DNA from: a virus | DNA: 64,000 nt | Strand: one strand, 5' to 3' | Virus record (IMG/VR): IMGVR_UViG_3300005841_000032 | Span: 46,428-110,427 of that record | Shown here: positions 10,253 to 19,116 of the stretch, piece by piece | Position numbering within the stretch: position 1 is the stretch's first letter | How the letters are laid out: every line of letters begins with the position of its first letter | The notes under the pieces: model-generated | What the model saw: only the letters and a program-made list of their open reading frames with translations | The model's database searches: none | Told to the model about the DNA's origin: nothing | Program-made: the position numbers and the translations under genes

Positions 10253-10537
10253 CTAAAAATCTTTCAAATCAATCTTATCAAACGCTTCTATCAATTTTTC
10301 TTTATTTACTATACTTTCACTGATCCAGCCATCTTTTTTAAATCTTTCTTCACGCCTCTTCTCTTCCTCTCTTTCAGTAAAGAATTCTTTTATTAAATTA
10401 TCTTCAATATATTCAAAATGAATATCTAATTGGTTGGCGCTTCTATGCTGCTCACTATTAAATGAAACATTATATTTTTTCCTCCACCAAAAGTCACGCT
10501 TCCAATCGTTATCCCATTTTAATACAAACTCTCTCAC
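10253..10537 (-). CDS. Tail assembly chaperone-like protein 2, GTG start
   Basis: 94 residues rich in charged and aromatic residues (FVLKWDNDWKRDFWWRKKY). The GTG start overlaps the stop region of the previous gene. In siphoviruses and many myoviruses the second chaperone is made by ribosomal frameshifting, but here the second frame has a TGA just upstream of its GTG, so reinitiation is the simpler reading. Function inferred from position before the tape measure. Confidence 0.5.
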   Translation of the reverse strand: MREFVLKWDNDWKRDFWWRKKYNVSFNSEQHRSANQLDIHFEYIEDNLIKEFFTEREEEKRREERFKKDGWISESIVNKEKLIEAFDKIDLKDF

Positions 10538-10926
10538 TATTCATCTTTCTTTTCTTCTGTCTTTAGTTTTCTAGCTTCATCATTTAAAGCTTCTCTCCAT
10601 TCCTCCATCCAAGCATAATAATTCTCATAAGCCTTAACAACTTGCTTAGATTGAAAAAGATCTAAATCAAACAAAGAGGTAACATTCATATCAGTTTTTA
10701 ATTCAGGTATAAGTATCTCAAAGGTACAAGCTGATTCTACTGCAAGATAGGCTTCTCGTGAAGCCACACTACCAAATAATAGATCTTTATGCATTCCGTT
10801 TGTTACGTGTAATTTTCTAACTTCTATATCGATTAATTTGGCATTCTTAGGAAAGGCAATAGAATAAGTATTCGGACCTATGGTGACCTTCAATTCTCTA
10901 GGTGGTAGTTTCTTTGCTTCTGTCAT
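10537..10926 (-). CDS. Tail assembly chaperone-like protein 1
   Basis: 129 residues. A beta-rich first half (ELKVTIGPNTYSIAFPK) and a helical second half containing YENYYAWMEEWREALN. This small acidic alpha/beta protein lies between the tube and the tape measure, the usual place of the chaperone that keeps the tape measure soluble. A hairpin and a GTATTTTTAA box lie just upstream. Confidence 0.5.
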   Translation of the reverse strand: MTEAKKLPPRELKVTIGPNTYSIAFPKNAKLIDIEVRKLHVTNGMHKDLLFGSVASREAYLAVESACTFEILIPELKTDMNVTSLFDLDLFQSKQVVKAYENYYAWMEEWREALNDEARKLKTEEKKDE

Positions 10927-10956
10927 AATTATTTAATTGTGCTTATTAAAATTAAA

Positions 10957-10986
10957 AAGGCTATGGTTTATTTCATCCATAGCCTT
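10957..10986 (-). terminator. Rho-independent terminator overlapping a promoter-like box
   Basis: On the minus strand a perfect 10-bp stem AAGGCTATGG / CCATAGCCTT with a 10-nt loop is followed by TTTTTAATTTT. It lies after the GIY-YIG gene. The 5' arm starts inside the GTATTTTTAA box, so RNA begun at the box would lack part of the stem. Confidence 0.7.
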
Positions 10987-10994
10987 AAAAATAC
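10985..10994 (-). promoter_or_regulatory. GTATTTTTAA box over terminator arm
   Basis: Same 10-mer as at the other sites. It precedes the chaperone gene by about 60 nt and its last two bases are the first bases of the terminator stem. Confidence 0.5.
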
Positions 10995-11008
10995 GGTTTG
11001 TAATTAAC

Positions 11009-11998
11009 TTACAGATTCGGTGAAAGCCTCCACTTAAATCCATATAATGTATCTAAATTACTTTTCCCTCTTATAAATCTACCAATAGCATCTGCTTTGC
11101 CACTATTATAATCGCCAGCTTCTTTTAAAGTTTTGAATTCTGCTAAAATTTCACCAGTAATAGCATCTAATTTCTGAACACTCGTTTTCCCATTTTCACT
11201 ATTTTTAGCCAATAGAATTCTATCATTAAACTGATCCAAAGACATTTTTTCATAATCTGATTTGTAAATAAATACAAAATTATGCGCCTTACGAACTGTA
11301 TTTAAGCAGCATGGAACAACTCCTGATATTTTAGTAATTTTCTTAGCTTGAGTTGCCGATTCATATTCAGCTATCAATCTACCATTAAAATCAAATTGTA
11401 ATACCCGTTTGGCATACATTTGAATCAATTTATTTTTTTCGCTTTCAGTGTAAATGCGTTTCTTTCTAACTCCCTTAAAATTTTTCCTTGCTTCTTTAGC
11501 CGAAACACTCATTTTGGCTCTTGTTTCATCACTAACTTTTTTACCCAAATTAGCCAATCTATTATTTTCTATTTCTTCTTTACTTTTAACACTGCCCTTT
11601 GGACGCCCTATTCTTTTCTTGGCTTCTGTAGAATATCTTATATCAGCTATACTCTTTTTAGCCCTTCTATCTTTATTGTACCCCAACTTATAAAATCGAT
11701 TATCTTTTTCAGAAGCAAAAAGAATATCGTTCAAATATTCTTGTTCAATATCTTTTAAATGATCCTTAAATCTATCCATAGACAAGCCTTTATTTTCTAC
11801 TACCTCTAAAATATATGGAATTAAAAATAGCCCATGCATTTGATATGCTTTGCACAAATCTTTATTTGAATGTTGTTGCAAGCGCATATATCGTTCATGG
11901 TCCTTTAATCTTCTAGCCAGATTGCAAGATGAACCAATATAAATTTTTGATTTATAAAAATCAACAATAGCATAAATGCCAGCCTTAACTGAATTCAT
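11009..11998 (-). CDS. GIY-YIG homing endonuclease with NUMOD repeats
   Basis: 329 residues. The GIY-YIG nuclease core is seen at the N-terminus: GIYAIV at residues 7-12 and KIYIGSS at 18-24, then the Arg/His motif RRLKDHERY. A linker with NUMOD3-type helices follows (SDETRAKMS about residue 157) and a C-terminal DNA-binding NUMOD1-like part (RVLQFDFNGRLIAEY). It is inserted between the tube gene and the chaperone gene, cutting the usual tail gene order. Free-standing mobile gene; likely cleaves alleles lacking it. Confidence 0.88.
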   Translation of the reverse strand: MNSVKAGIYAIVDFYKSKIYIGSSCNLARRLKDHERYMRLQQHSNKDLCKAYQMHGLFLIPYILEVVENKGLSMDRFKDHLKDIEQEYLNDILFASEKDNRFYKLGYNKDRRAKKSIADIRYSTEAKKRIGRPKGSVKSKEEIENNRLANLGKKVSDETRAKMSVSAKEARKNFKGVRKKRIYTESEKNKLIQMYAKRVLQFDFNGRLIAEYESATQAKKITKISGVVPCCLNTVRKAHNFVFIYKSDYEKMSLDQFNDRILLAKNSENGKTSVQKLDAITGEILAEFKTLKEAGDYNSGKADAIGRFIRGKSNLDTLYGFKWRLSPNL

Positions 11999-12023
11999 GC
12001 TACAAATCTAATAAAAATAAATT

Positions 12024-12509
12024 TTATAAATTTGGTGAGAGTATAGGATTAAGATACCGGAAGCCAATATTATGTCCAGAAATAGTATTTTCAGTAATAT
12101 TAGCACCTTCTGTGTCAATGTATACTTGACCTAAGATTGCATAAGGAACTGCTTTTGGAATTTTCTTTCCAGTTTCATCTATCAAATCAGTTACTTTTTT
12201 GAAAATATCGATTTGAATTCCATCGCCTTCTAACAAAAGTTGATCATCAAACTCTTGATTAGTTTTTACATTTCTATTAATACCCCCTAATCCAGTACTT
12301 GTAAAATCAATTTCATAAAAATCACAAGAACCTCTACCGCCCCAAGATAAAATTGGAACCTCGCTAGTTAATGCCGTTCCTATTCCGCGGACTTCGCCGC
12401 GGCTCATATCTTCAGTCCAAGAAATATTACGCATTCTTCCTATCGCTGTACCATTTTTCCTAATTACTGCGATGTTGCCGGTGAGCACCTTGCCTTCGTT
12501 TGCTGCCAT
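12024..12509 (-). CDS. Tail tube protein
   Basis: 161 residues, the usual size of a contractile phage tube subunit, directly after the sheath gene. The N-terminus has GKVLTGNIAVIRKNG and the rest is beta-rich with many Gly and Asp residues, in line with the tube barrel fold. Sheath and tube genes 10 bp apart in this order are typical of myoviruses. Assigned mainly from synteny, size and composition. Confidence 0.75.
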   Translation of the reverse strand: MAANEGKVLTGNIAVIRKNGTAIGRMRNISWTEDMSRGEVRGIGTALTSEVPILSWGGRGSCDFYEIDFTSTGLGGINRNVKTNQEFDDQLLLEGDGIQIDIFKKVTDLIDETGKKIPKAVPYAILGQVYIDTEGANITENTISGHNIGFRYLNPILSPNL

Positions 12510-12519
12510 TTATTTTTTA

Positions 12520-14502
12520 TTAACTATTAGGGTCTAAAATTGTACCAGTAAAGAAAATAAAATTAACAGCAGTATTGGCTACAAATGCATACGTTACTTC
12601 ATATGCATCTACATTCAATACTACATTTACGTCCCTAAAACTGATTATTAAATTGTCTTGATTATCTTTTGCGCACTTTGTTTGCAGATAATTTTCAACA
12701 AAAGTTTTTACATCTTCTGCCTTTAATGTATTACGATTTGTACCATCCGGTTTCTTAAGAAGAACCGTTTTTGCATTAAATACCAACTCCTTATTTAATT
12801 GCCTTTCAATACGTGCCAGTTGCTTACTATAAGTTGAGCCGTCAGGGTTGACTAGTAATTGATCATTTTGAAGAGTATTAATTCCTTCAACAATTTCAAA
12901 AGAATTTCCAATTGCGCGCGTCATTAGCACACCATTCGACAAACCTAATTCAAGGTCATTCTTTTTAAGTGAATGAGCTTCTCCCTCAATTCCAATGTTT
13001 TTAAATGTCAATGGAATCTGTGGCGCTAATCCTGCTTCACGACCAAGTATTGCTGCTGCTTTATAAATAGAATCGTAATGCTTAAACCCTTGTCCGCCTA
13101 TCGCTATCTTATTTGCACCACCATGTACCAATGTTACATATTGACTATCAAAAGCCACTGCTAATGAATTAGAACTATTGGAACCCGTATTCCAATCAGA
13201 AACATCGTAGCCTCCACCAATATAAATATCTGGTTTAATTTGAAGTTCATTTGTTGCAAATTCAATAATAGAAAGATTAGAAGTAGATCGTGCATTAACA
13301 CCCCAATCATCTGCAAGTATAAAATCAAACGTTAAATCTGCAATAGCCTCTAAAGCATCTGTAAGATCGTCTGAGCTATAAGATTCAGTGCCGCCTACTG
13401 CTTTTTCATAAATGCTATATGCAGCAAGATCATCAGTTGTAATTTCATCACTAGCCCCTATTGAATAATCTGCAAGCGTAAAGTAAAATTTGAATGTAAA
13501 GTTACTATTCATCCAGTTTACTAATTCCTGAACAGTGCTAACCTCTGGTGATTTTACAATCAATTCAGGAATAGTACTTAATTCTGGAATTCCATCAAAA
13601 TCTTCTGGAGCGTCAATTGAAATAATGCCATCTAATCCTTTATATGTTCCCCTATAAAAACTCAAGATGAATTTAGTATCGTCTACTTTTCCAGCTGACA
13701 TTCTTGCAGCATAACCACGAGTAAGAATGGTTCCCTCTACCCCACCTGAAAAATTACCACTGTTACCTGCAACTGAACCGGTTGTCTGAATAGTAGCAGG
13801 TAATCCATTCAATGAATCCGCTGAACCATGAGGTGCGTAAATCACTATCTGAGTTGTGTTTTGTGAAAACACTTCACATAAACCATTTGCATCTATTGCC
13901 GATGCAAGTCCTGCAACAATTGCTACAATATTGTCACCGGGTTTAACTACATAGGTTCCAGCAGGTTCACCTCCAATATTTACAGCAATAGAGTCACCGA
14001 CTACACCAACATTAGTAATTGTTATTGTTGCTTTTGCCCTTGTTTCGTCTCCGAGCACTCCATTCCCAATATACCCCTCGGCATTCACTTGAATATCGAG
14101 CGAACCATCATTTTCATCACCATCACTAGCCGATGAGCCAAAAAATAAATTAATTTCAGCCGGAACGGTTTGTGCGGCGCGAATATAAGTTAGACTATCT
14201 ATCCCTTTTGAAGCTCCGCCTCCGGGCAAGAACAATGGACCGGCAAGAAACCAATGTAAGCCACCTTTTTGAAATTTTCTAAATTCTCCTAATTGATTAA
14301 AAGTATAAATAGCATCTTTACCGCTTTTCAATGTGCCATTTATACCGGAGCCTCCACCATAAAACTTTGAATTACCCGTAGAAATTAACAAAGTATTACC
14401 AAAACCTAATTGCAATACCGGAGAAGTAATGCCTCCCTTAATTGTTGAATAAGCTCCGGGAATTGTAATAACTGAAGAGTCGAAAAAATGCTGTCCGGCC
14501 AT
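12520..14502 (-). CDS. Contractile tail sheath protein
   Basis: 660 residues. The N-terminus FDSSVITIPGAYSTI is the conserved opening of phage sheath proteins, and the C-terminus (about residues 560-660) has the domain that interlocks subunits, with VNPDGSTYSKQLARIERQLN. Between them are inserted beta-rich domains (about residues 140-260 and 290-400) that make it longer than P2 or Mu sheath. It defines this phage as having a contractile tail. A GTATTTTTAA box lies 25 nt upstream. Confidence 0.88.
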   Translation of the reverse strand: MAGQHFFDSSVITIPGAYSTIKGGITSPVLQLGFGNTLLISTGNSKFYGGGSGINGTLKSGKDAIYTFNQLGEFRKFQKGGLHWFLAGPLFLPGGGASKGIDSLTYIRAAQTVPAEINLFFGSSASDGDENDGSLDIQVNAEGYIGNGVLGDETRAKATITITNVGVVGDSIAVNIGGEPAGTYVVKPGDNIVAIVAGLASAIDANGLCEVFSQNTTQIVIYAPHGSADSLNGLPATIQTTGSVAGNSGNFSGGVEGTILTRGYAARMSAGKVDDTKFILSFYRGTYKGLDGIISIDAPEDFDGIPELSTIPELIVKSPEVSTVQELVNWMNSNFTFKFYFTLADYSIGASDEITTDDLAAYSIYEKAVGGTESYSSDDLTDALEAIADLTFDFILADDWGVNARSTSNLSIIEFATNELQIKPDIYIGGGYDVSDWNTGSNSSNSLAVAFDSQYVTLVHGGANKIAIGGQGFKHYDSIYKAAAILGREAGLAPQIPLTFKNIGIEGEAHSLKKNDLELGLSNGVLMTRAIGNSFEIVEGINTLQNDQLLVNPDGSTYSKQLARIERQLNKELVFNAKTVLLKKPDGTNRNTLKAEDVKTFVENYLQTKCAKDNQDNLIISFRDVNVVLNVDAYEVTYAFVANTAVNFIFFTGTILDPNS

Positions 14503-14527
14503 TAGGTGTCTTTAAAATGCGTTAATC

Positions 14528-14537
14528 TTAAAAATAC
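14528..14537 (-). promoter_or_regulatory. GTATTTTTAA box upstream of sheath gene
   Basis: Exact box, 25 nt before the sheath ATG, in the 56-bp gap after the neck gene. Likely drives the sheath/tube transcript. Confidence 0.55.
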
Positions 14538-14558
14538 CAAATCGGCGTTTATAATTCC

Positions 14559-15317
14559 CTAACTTGAACTATCGTTTAAATCGTCGCTTTCTTCAAATTC
14601 AATTGAACCTTGTGGCGTTTCTGCTCCTTCTGGCTTCCAATATATTCTTATTTTTCTAAATATTTCCTGAATCACAATAGATGGTGACACTTGCTCATAT
14701 TCAAATGTTAACACTATCGCTTTCTGGAATAATCTATCTGGAATCTCATTTCTCATTTTCAATTCCTGACCTGCTATTTTTATATTACTTAATCCCGTTA
14801 ACTCAAAGTGATTTATGCAAGAGACTAGAAGGGCTTTCATAACATTATAAATAACTGTCATTTCTACTCTATTCTCGCAAACGATTAGAACGTAATGGGT
14901 AGCTAGATAACGTCTCATATATTGAGCCCTATATTGATCTGGTTCAGGGGCGTTATTAGCTATTTCAATTTCATCCTGATCTCCTTCACCTATCATTATT
15001 GAATTATTTGCGGGGCTTTCAGATGGTTGCGTAATGTATAATTGCGGCACCTTTGTGTCATTGTGATCAAAGTTTAGAGTGCAATTGAAATGCTTTGGAC
15101 TTTGAGGAGTAGTTATAAAAATCTTTACCGCTTCGTCATATAAACTTCTATTTGATACCGTTTGATTATTTAATAGCAAGTAAAGTAAGCCTTCTTCTTG
15201 TTTTCCTTCTATTTGCTTATTTCTGTAATCGTCTCTTATCGTTATCAATAACTGATTGATTGTTTCTAAGATAACGTGCTCGGGCAACAGGAGGGGTATA
15301 TTGTTCAAAACTGCCAT
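14559..15317 (-). CDS. Neck / tail completion protein
   Basis: 252 residues from ATG 15315-15317. A longer frame to 15386 exists but would run through a terminator hairpin and the promoter box, so the shorter start (MAVLNNIPLLLPE) is taken; the box is exactly 4 nt before it. The protein is mixed alpha/beta with an acidic tail (FEESDDLNDSSS). Its place just before the sheath gene suits a tail terminator or sheath-attachment protein. No family motif identified. Confidence 0.6.
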   Translation of the reverse strand: MAVLNNIPLLLPEHVILETINQLLITIRDDYRNKQIEGKQEEGLLYLLLNNQTVSNRSLYDEAVKIFITTPQSPKHFNCTLNFDHNDTKVPQLYITQPSESPANNSIMIGEGDQDEIEIANNAPEPDQYRAQYMRRYLATHYVLIVCENRVEMTVIYNVMKALLVSCINHFELTGLSNIKIAGQELKMRNEIPDRLFQKAIVLTFEYEQVSPSIVIQEIFRKIRIYWKPEGAETPQGSIEFEESDDLNDSSS

Positions 15318-15321
15318 TACC

Positions 15322-15331
15322 TTAAAAATAC
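15322..15331 (-). promoter_or_regulatory. GTATTTTTAA box 4 nt before ATG
   Basis: Box is followed by GGTA and the ATG at 15317. A terminator hairpin lies immediately upstream, so the unit is terminator, promoter, start codon within about 45 bp. Confidence 0.6.
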
Positions 15332-15334
15332 GAA

Positions 15335-15355
15335 AACCCGCCTTTGAAGCGGGTT
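15335..15355 (-). terminator. Rho-independent terminator
   Basis: Stem AACCCGC / GCGGGTT (7 bp) with a 7-nt loop, followed by TTTT on the minus strand. Ends transcription coming from the neck genes at higher coordinates. Confidence 0.65.
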
Positions 15356-15382
15356 CTACTTTAAGCCAAAAAAAAAGGAATT

Positions 15383-15538
15383 TCAATTTTTATTTTGAAG
15401 CGTCCTCCACGCAATAGTATCTAATTTTGTACTAATTCCATATCTTGGCATAACTTCAATATCACGAATCAATTCTGAAATCAATCTACCACGAGAAACC
15501 AATCCATGTTTAACACCTGTAAATTTAGCAAGAACTTT
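15383..15538 (-). other. Open frame without ATG, possible gene remnant
   Basis: A 51-codon open frame ending LQNKN and stop; it contains RGRLISELIRDIEVMPRYG. It has no ATG near its 5' end; TTG is the only usual alternative start. It lies in the otherwise empty 268 bp between the neck gene 15586-16326 and the next promoter, right after an AT-rich repeat. It may be a small TTG-start gene, or a remnant, or a gene cut by an indel like others here. Confidence 0.3.
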
Positions 15539-15591
15539 TTAAAGGAATTTTTTAAAATATTTTTGATAAGAAATTTAGCAAATTGCTAAAA
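15533..15591. repeat. AT-rich intergenic repeat copy A with TTTAGCAA palindrome
   Basis: About 55 bp that match 25441-25493 closely (common core: actttttaaa, gaa, ttttaaaatattttt, aatttagcaa). It ends in the palindrome TTTAGCAA-TTGCTAAA. The stop of the gene at 15586 lies in it. Could be a promoter upstream element or protein-binding site. Confidence 0.45.
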
Positions 15592-16326
15592 TATATCATC
15601 TAATATTTCCCCCACAATTTTTGGAACGTCAAAGTTAGCTAAAGTTTTCCCAAATAAATCCCTTTTTTCAAATCCCGGATGCCAAAATGCCATTGGATCA
15701 GATTTTGAACTTACCCGCCTAAATGACGTATAGCTATTCTGCTTTGTGACACTATCTTTTTTCTTTGTTATTCCTTCATGAATACTATGCTTATGCTGAT
15801 ATTCTTTGATAGCATTAGTTCCCGGCATAGTTATTTTCTTAACCTGTGGCTGCTGAAACTTTTTAGGTAAATCGCCTTTCTTTATTGGTTGACCTACATC
15901 CTTTTTCTTTGCAACCTTATAAACTTCTTCCGGCATTATATTGCTAAAATTTTCAGGCAAGGCACTGGGTGTCCCGTGAGTAAATGGAACAGTATTGTAA
16001 GTTGATCCTGATTTACTTTGCTTTGCATTTGGGCCTGCCAAAAGATCAGGTTTCATATCCCAACTTGGCTTTCCGCTTTCAATGGCATTAGCTAATTCAC
16101 CCGTCAATACTACCGCGCCTTGAGCAAATCCTTCATCAACTACATTAATATTAGAAATATATTCTAATCGTGCAGTATGTAAGTTGTTGTTTGCTTCTGT
16201 TTCTAATGCCTGTGCAAATCTTCCAGTTACTTCTTTTACTGTATGATCAATAAGATTCCTTACATCTTCATCACTCAATGAATATGCTTCAACTAATGGT
16301 GTCGGATCAAAGTCAATTTTTATCAA
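15586..16326 (-). CDS. Neck / head-tail connector protein
   Basis: 246 residues. Helical N-terminus (EAYSLSDEDVRNLIDHTVKEV), middle with AIESGKPSWDMKPDLLAGP and a basic region, C-terminus with MAFWHPGFEKRDLF. The GxPSWDMK and HPGF pieces are seen in HK97 gp10-like / minor tail connector proteins of phages. It overlaps the stop of the 314-residue gene by 4 bp. Head-tail joining role inferred from these and from order. Confidence 0.5.
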   Translation of the reverse strand: MIKIDFDPTPLVEAYSLSDEDVRNLIDHTVKEVTGRFAQALETEANNNLHTARLEYISNINVVDEGFAQGAVVLTGELANAIESGKPSWDMKPDLLAGPNAKQSKSGSTYNTVPFTHGTPSALPENFSNIMPEEVYKVAKKKDVGQPIKKGDLPKKFQQPQVKKITMPGTNAIKEYQHKHSIHEGITKKKDSVTKQNSYTSFRRVSSKSDPMAFWHPGFEKRDLFGKTLANFDVPKIVGEILDDIF

Positions 16327-17267
16327 ATTGATTCACTTAAAAGTATTCCAAGCGCCACTTTTTGCGCACTTGTTAAATTGTCAAAAATAGTTTGCGCTGA
16401 GCTATATTTCAATTGCCTTATAAAAGCTGGCAATTCTTCCGGTTCACAAGCATTAGGTAACCAACTATTATCCAATAAACGGTCACCAGTATAGTTTTCT
16501 GTATCCTTAATTAGATGCGCTCTTTTACCAATCGCTCTTATTGGCAATATTAATTCTTCTTGACCTTGCGATACATTATTTTTTGTTGAAGTCAATGATT
16601 CTCTTACAATATCTATAATATGAAATACGGGTCTATGAACAAAACGAATAGAAACAGAAGGCGCAGTAATATTATTTGATTCAAGAAACGTTGTAAACGT
16701 ATTGCTATATTCAATAACATTATCATGAAATGTATAGTCAATATATTCCTCTAACTTCTTTATTGGTTCATCGTCACTTACGAACAATCCAATAAAATGG
16801 ATAGACTCAATATTATACTTTGTAAATGAAAAGTAATTAGTATCATCATCATTCAATGTAGGAAACATTACTTGAGTATGATGCGCTGTTGCATTTTCAA
16901 TAGTTATGCGATCCATGAATGATAACTTGTTTTCATCAAATGAAGTTATCATTACGGAACCAGAATCAATCATGCCCCAATCTACAAATTGATTTTGATT
17001 AAATTTACCATCATGAGCAATACCAGTAATAATCATTCTGGTTCTAGTGGGATTGGCAAATATATAGCCAATACCACCACAATTCATGCATTGATTCCTA
17101 TGATCTATTTCTTTAGTCTTACATGGGCAAAGAATAACGGTTTCATAGATAACCTTGTAACCTTTATTGGTTACCATGCCATCTATATCTTCTTTTCTAA
17201 AGCTAGATTGCTTTACCTCTGTCCCCGGCAGGGATTGATTAATTATAGTTTTTTGAGACGGGCGCAT
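16323..17267 (-). CDS. Virion structural protein with zinc-knuckle segment
   Basis: 314 residues. Residues about 47-64 have CPC and CMNCGGIGY, a four-cysteine zinc-binding knuckle of the type found in phage neck proteins and DnaJ-like segments. The rest is beta-rich without recognised motif. Flanked by connector genes with tight spacing, so a neck or head-completion role is likely. Confidence 0.5.
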   Translation of the reverse strand: MRPSQKTIINQSLPGTEVKQSSFRKEDIDGMVTNKGYKVIYETVILCPCKTKEIDHRNQCMNCGGIGYIFANPTRTRMIITGIAHDGKFNQNQFVDWGMIDSGSVMITSFDENKLSFMDRITIENATAHHTQVMFPTLNDDDTNYFSFTKYNIESIHFIGLFVSDDEPIKKLEEYIDYTFHDNVIEYSNTFTTFLESNNITAPSVSIRFVHRPVFHIIDIVRESLTSTKNNVSQGQEELILPIRAIGKRAHLIKDTENYTGDRLLDNSWLPNACEPEELPAFIRQLKYSSAQTIFDNLTSAQKVALGILLSESI

Positions 17268-17287
17268 AAATTGCCATTTTTACTTTA

Positions 17288-18091
17288 TTAAAGTGCGCCA
17301 ATAGATATACCCCGATATCTCGCAATAAGGCGAGGAATAGTAATATCCATATCTTTTTCATATTGCACAATTCTACTAGAAAAAACCCCATACATTGCGC
17401 TGGCAGAGGTACTAATAGACTGACTGACGCCATCAACAGAATTCGACACACCTGTCACCCCAACGCCAAATAAAATGTCACCCATCGCATTGAACATATT
17501 TATTGTGGCTTGTTTACCAATCACATTCAATATGTCTGCCGGAATACCTCTTTTACAATCTCCAATTCCCGTTAAATATTTAACGCTCCAGTAGTTTGGG
17601 ATTGTGGTATTACCTAGAAATCCCATATAAGGAGTTACACCAATAAATACAGCCGTACTTGATAAGGTTGTAGTTGGTCCATTAATCGGTACAAGATTTA
17701 TTGACCTCCAAAATAAATCAGGGTCACTACTTTTCTTTGTTGAAATCTGACTTTCTGGATAACTAATTTGAAGTGTAGTGTTAATAAACCCCTGTACACT
17801 ATATGCTTTTATTGCCGGATAAGTTGTAGGAATGTATCCAAACTTTCTATAATCATTATTGTGATAATCTCTTCCTTCTTCTACCGCTTGCCTTACAAGT
17901 TTTATTGAAAGATAATTCTCTATTTCTCTTTGAGCTGCTTCAGTATAAAAATTTATTGTTTCCTCAGGGATAGGATTTCCAAATTGATCCTGTAAGTCAA
18001 TGCCAATAAAATAAAGATTCTTTATCTCAGTTGCATTGTAAACTAAGCCTGTATTTTTTGAATATTTAATCGATAAGACAAGTTCAGCCAT
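17288..18091 (-). CDS. Head-tail adaptor / head completion protein
   Basis: 267 residues. The N-terminal helix-rich segment (EETINFYTEAAQREIENYLSI, near residues 43-63) matches the helical start of gp6-type connector proteins, in which residues that pack on the portal follow. The rest is Gly/Ser/Thr-rich. The gene abuts the previous one (stop 1 bp before this start) and precedes the neck genes. Confidence 0.55.
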   Translation of the reverse strand: MAELVLSIKYSKNTGLVYNATEIKNLYFIGIDLQDQFGNPIPEETINFYTEAAQREIENYLSIKLVRQAVEEGRDYHNNDYRKFGYIPTTYPAIKAYSVQGFINTTLQISYPESQISTKKSSDPDLFWRSINLVPINGPTTTLSSTAVFIGVTPYMGFLGNTTIPNYWSVKYLTGIGDCKRGIPADILNVIGKQATINMFNAMGDILFGVGVTGVSNSVDGVSQSISTSASAMYGVFSSRIVQYEKDMDITIPRLIARYRGISIGAL

Positions 18092-18649
18092 TTAGCTTTT
18101 CTTAATCTCTCTTACCTTCTTTCTTACTTCATCAGAACGTTCCCTTTCTTGTTTTGGTCTTGCTTCTCCAAAATGATATTCCGCTTGAGCCGTATGATGA
18201 ATTTCTTTTTCTTCCGATTCTTTTTTCATCCCCTCATACTTTTTTGCCTCTTCTTTATCGCCATCTGCTTTTGACATATTGGCAAGTGCATCATAGTGAT
18301 ACTTTTTATCTCTTTCCTTTTTTGCTAAATCCTGATGCTTATAGCCAGCTTCATGATGATCATTTTCATGAAAATTAGAATAATCAGAATGCTTGCCGTC
18401 TTTATAAATATCCTTTCCGGAATAAGTTTTGCTAATAGAGCTTCTTTTATCTTCTTCTGCTTTCTCCAAATAATTGCCTTTATTCAATTTCTCTAATTGA
18501 TTTAAGGCACTTTCGTACAAAGGTTGATCTATGACACCCTTTTCTAATTTGTTTTTTAAAGATTGTTTAATTACGTCTACCGGCTCTGGTTTATACAATT
18601 TTTCAAGCCAAGTTCCTTTGTAGGAGTCAAGAGAAGTGATTCTATTCAT
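18092..18649 (-). CDS. Charged helical protein in head operon
   Basis: 185 residues from ATG 18647-18649; a start 6 codons earlier would run through the promoter box. Highly charged and helical, with a His-rich centre (NFHENDHHEAGYKH) and Lys/Glu/Arg-rich end. Similar charged central pieces are seen in phage capsid-associated proteins of Bacteroidota phages, but no function can be given. It is the first gene after a terminator and a box. Confidence 0.5.
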   Translation of the reverse strand: MNRITSLDSYKGTWLEKLYKPEPVDVIKQSLKNKLEKGVIDQPLYESALNQLEKLNKGNYLEKAEEDKRSSISKTYSGKDIYKDGKHSDYSNFHENDHHEAGYKHQDLAKKERDKKYHYDALANMSKADGDKEEAKKYEGMKKESEEKEIHHTAQAEYHFGEARPKQERERSDEVRKKVREIKKS

Positions 18650-18653
18650 GTTC

Positions 18654-18663
18654 TTAAAAATAC
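18654..18663 (-). promoter_or_regulatory. GTATTTTTAA box 4 nt before ATG
   Basis: Box is followed by GAAC and the ATG at 18649. It lies 20 bp after a terminator, so it must start the next transcript if it is a promoter. Confidence 0.6.
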
Positions 18664-18682
18664 GCAATTATATAAGCAAAAA

Positions 18683-18705
18683 AGCCCGTCCTTTTGGGAC
18701 GGGCT
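18683..18705 (-). terminator. Rho-independent terminator
   Basis: Stem AGCCCGTCC / GGACGGGCT (9 bp) with 5-nt loop followed by TTTTTT on the minus strand. It ends the unit of the 128-residue gene. Confidence 0.75.
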
Positions 18706-18729
18706 ATATTCTTCTATTTTTGATTATTT

Positions 18730-19116
18730 TTATTTAGCTGTCATTTTTTCAAACAATACCTTTCTCAATTTTCCATCTGTTGCCCCCTCCATTTTAATCA
18801 GGTCTATTCCAGCTTCTTTTGCAAGAGTTACCAATTGCTCAAAATTGAGTGATTCTAATTGCTCCTTAACGGCCTTATTTTCTTCTTCCTGCTTCAATGC
18901 CTCTTTTTCTTCCTTGGTCAATTTTATAACTTTGTCTCCGGGTTTGATATACTTTCGGAAATCAAAAGAGGGTCTGGTTAATTCAAGAAACTCAGTTACC
19001 TGTTCGTCGTCAACTTCCAATAGACCATTCTTGTCAAATGTAGCTTGTCCGATCAATGGGAATGTTACTGTTTGCTCTGCATATTCAGTAGGGTACTTAT
19101 TAGAGATTAGTTTCAT
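18730..19116 (-). CDS. Head protein with SAP/HeH-like C-terminus
   Basis: 128 residues. N-terminal part (VTFPLIGQATFDKNGLLEV) is beta-like; the C-terminal 40 residues (FEQLVTLAKEAGIDLI, then GKLRKVLFEKM) have the spacing of a helix-extension-helix (SAP/HeH) nucleic-acid-binding fold common in phage head proteins. It lies between capsid and connector genes and ends in a strong terminator. Confidence 0.55.
   Translation of the reverse strand: MKLISNKYPTEYAEQTVTFPLIGQATFDKNGLLEVDDEQVTEFLELTRPSFDFRKYIKPGDKVIKLTKEEKEALKQEEENKAVKEQLESLNFEQLVTLAKEAGIDLIKMEGATDGKLRKVLFEKMTAK

Noticed and set aside
10253-10926. Programmed -1 frameshift joining the two chaperone-like genes
   Set aside because: The second frame has a TGA directly before its GTG start and no clear slippery heptamer was seen, so separate translation is simpler.
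17239-17451. 70-residue minus-strand frame
   Set aside because: Contained in the 267-residue adaptor gene in a different frame.
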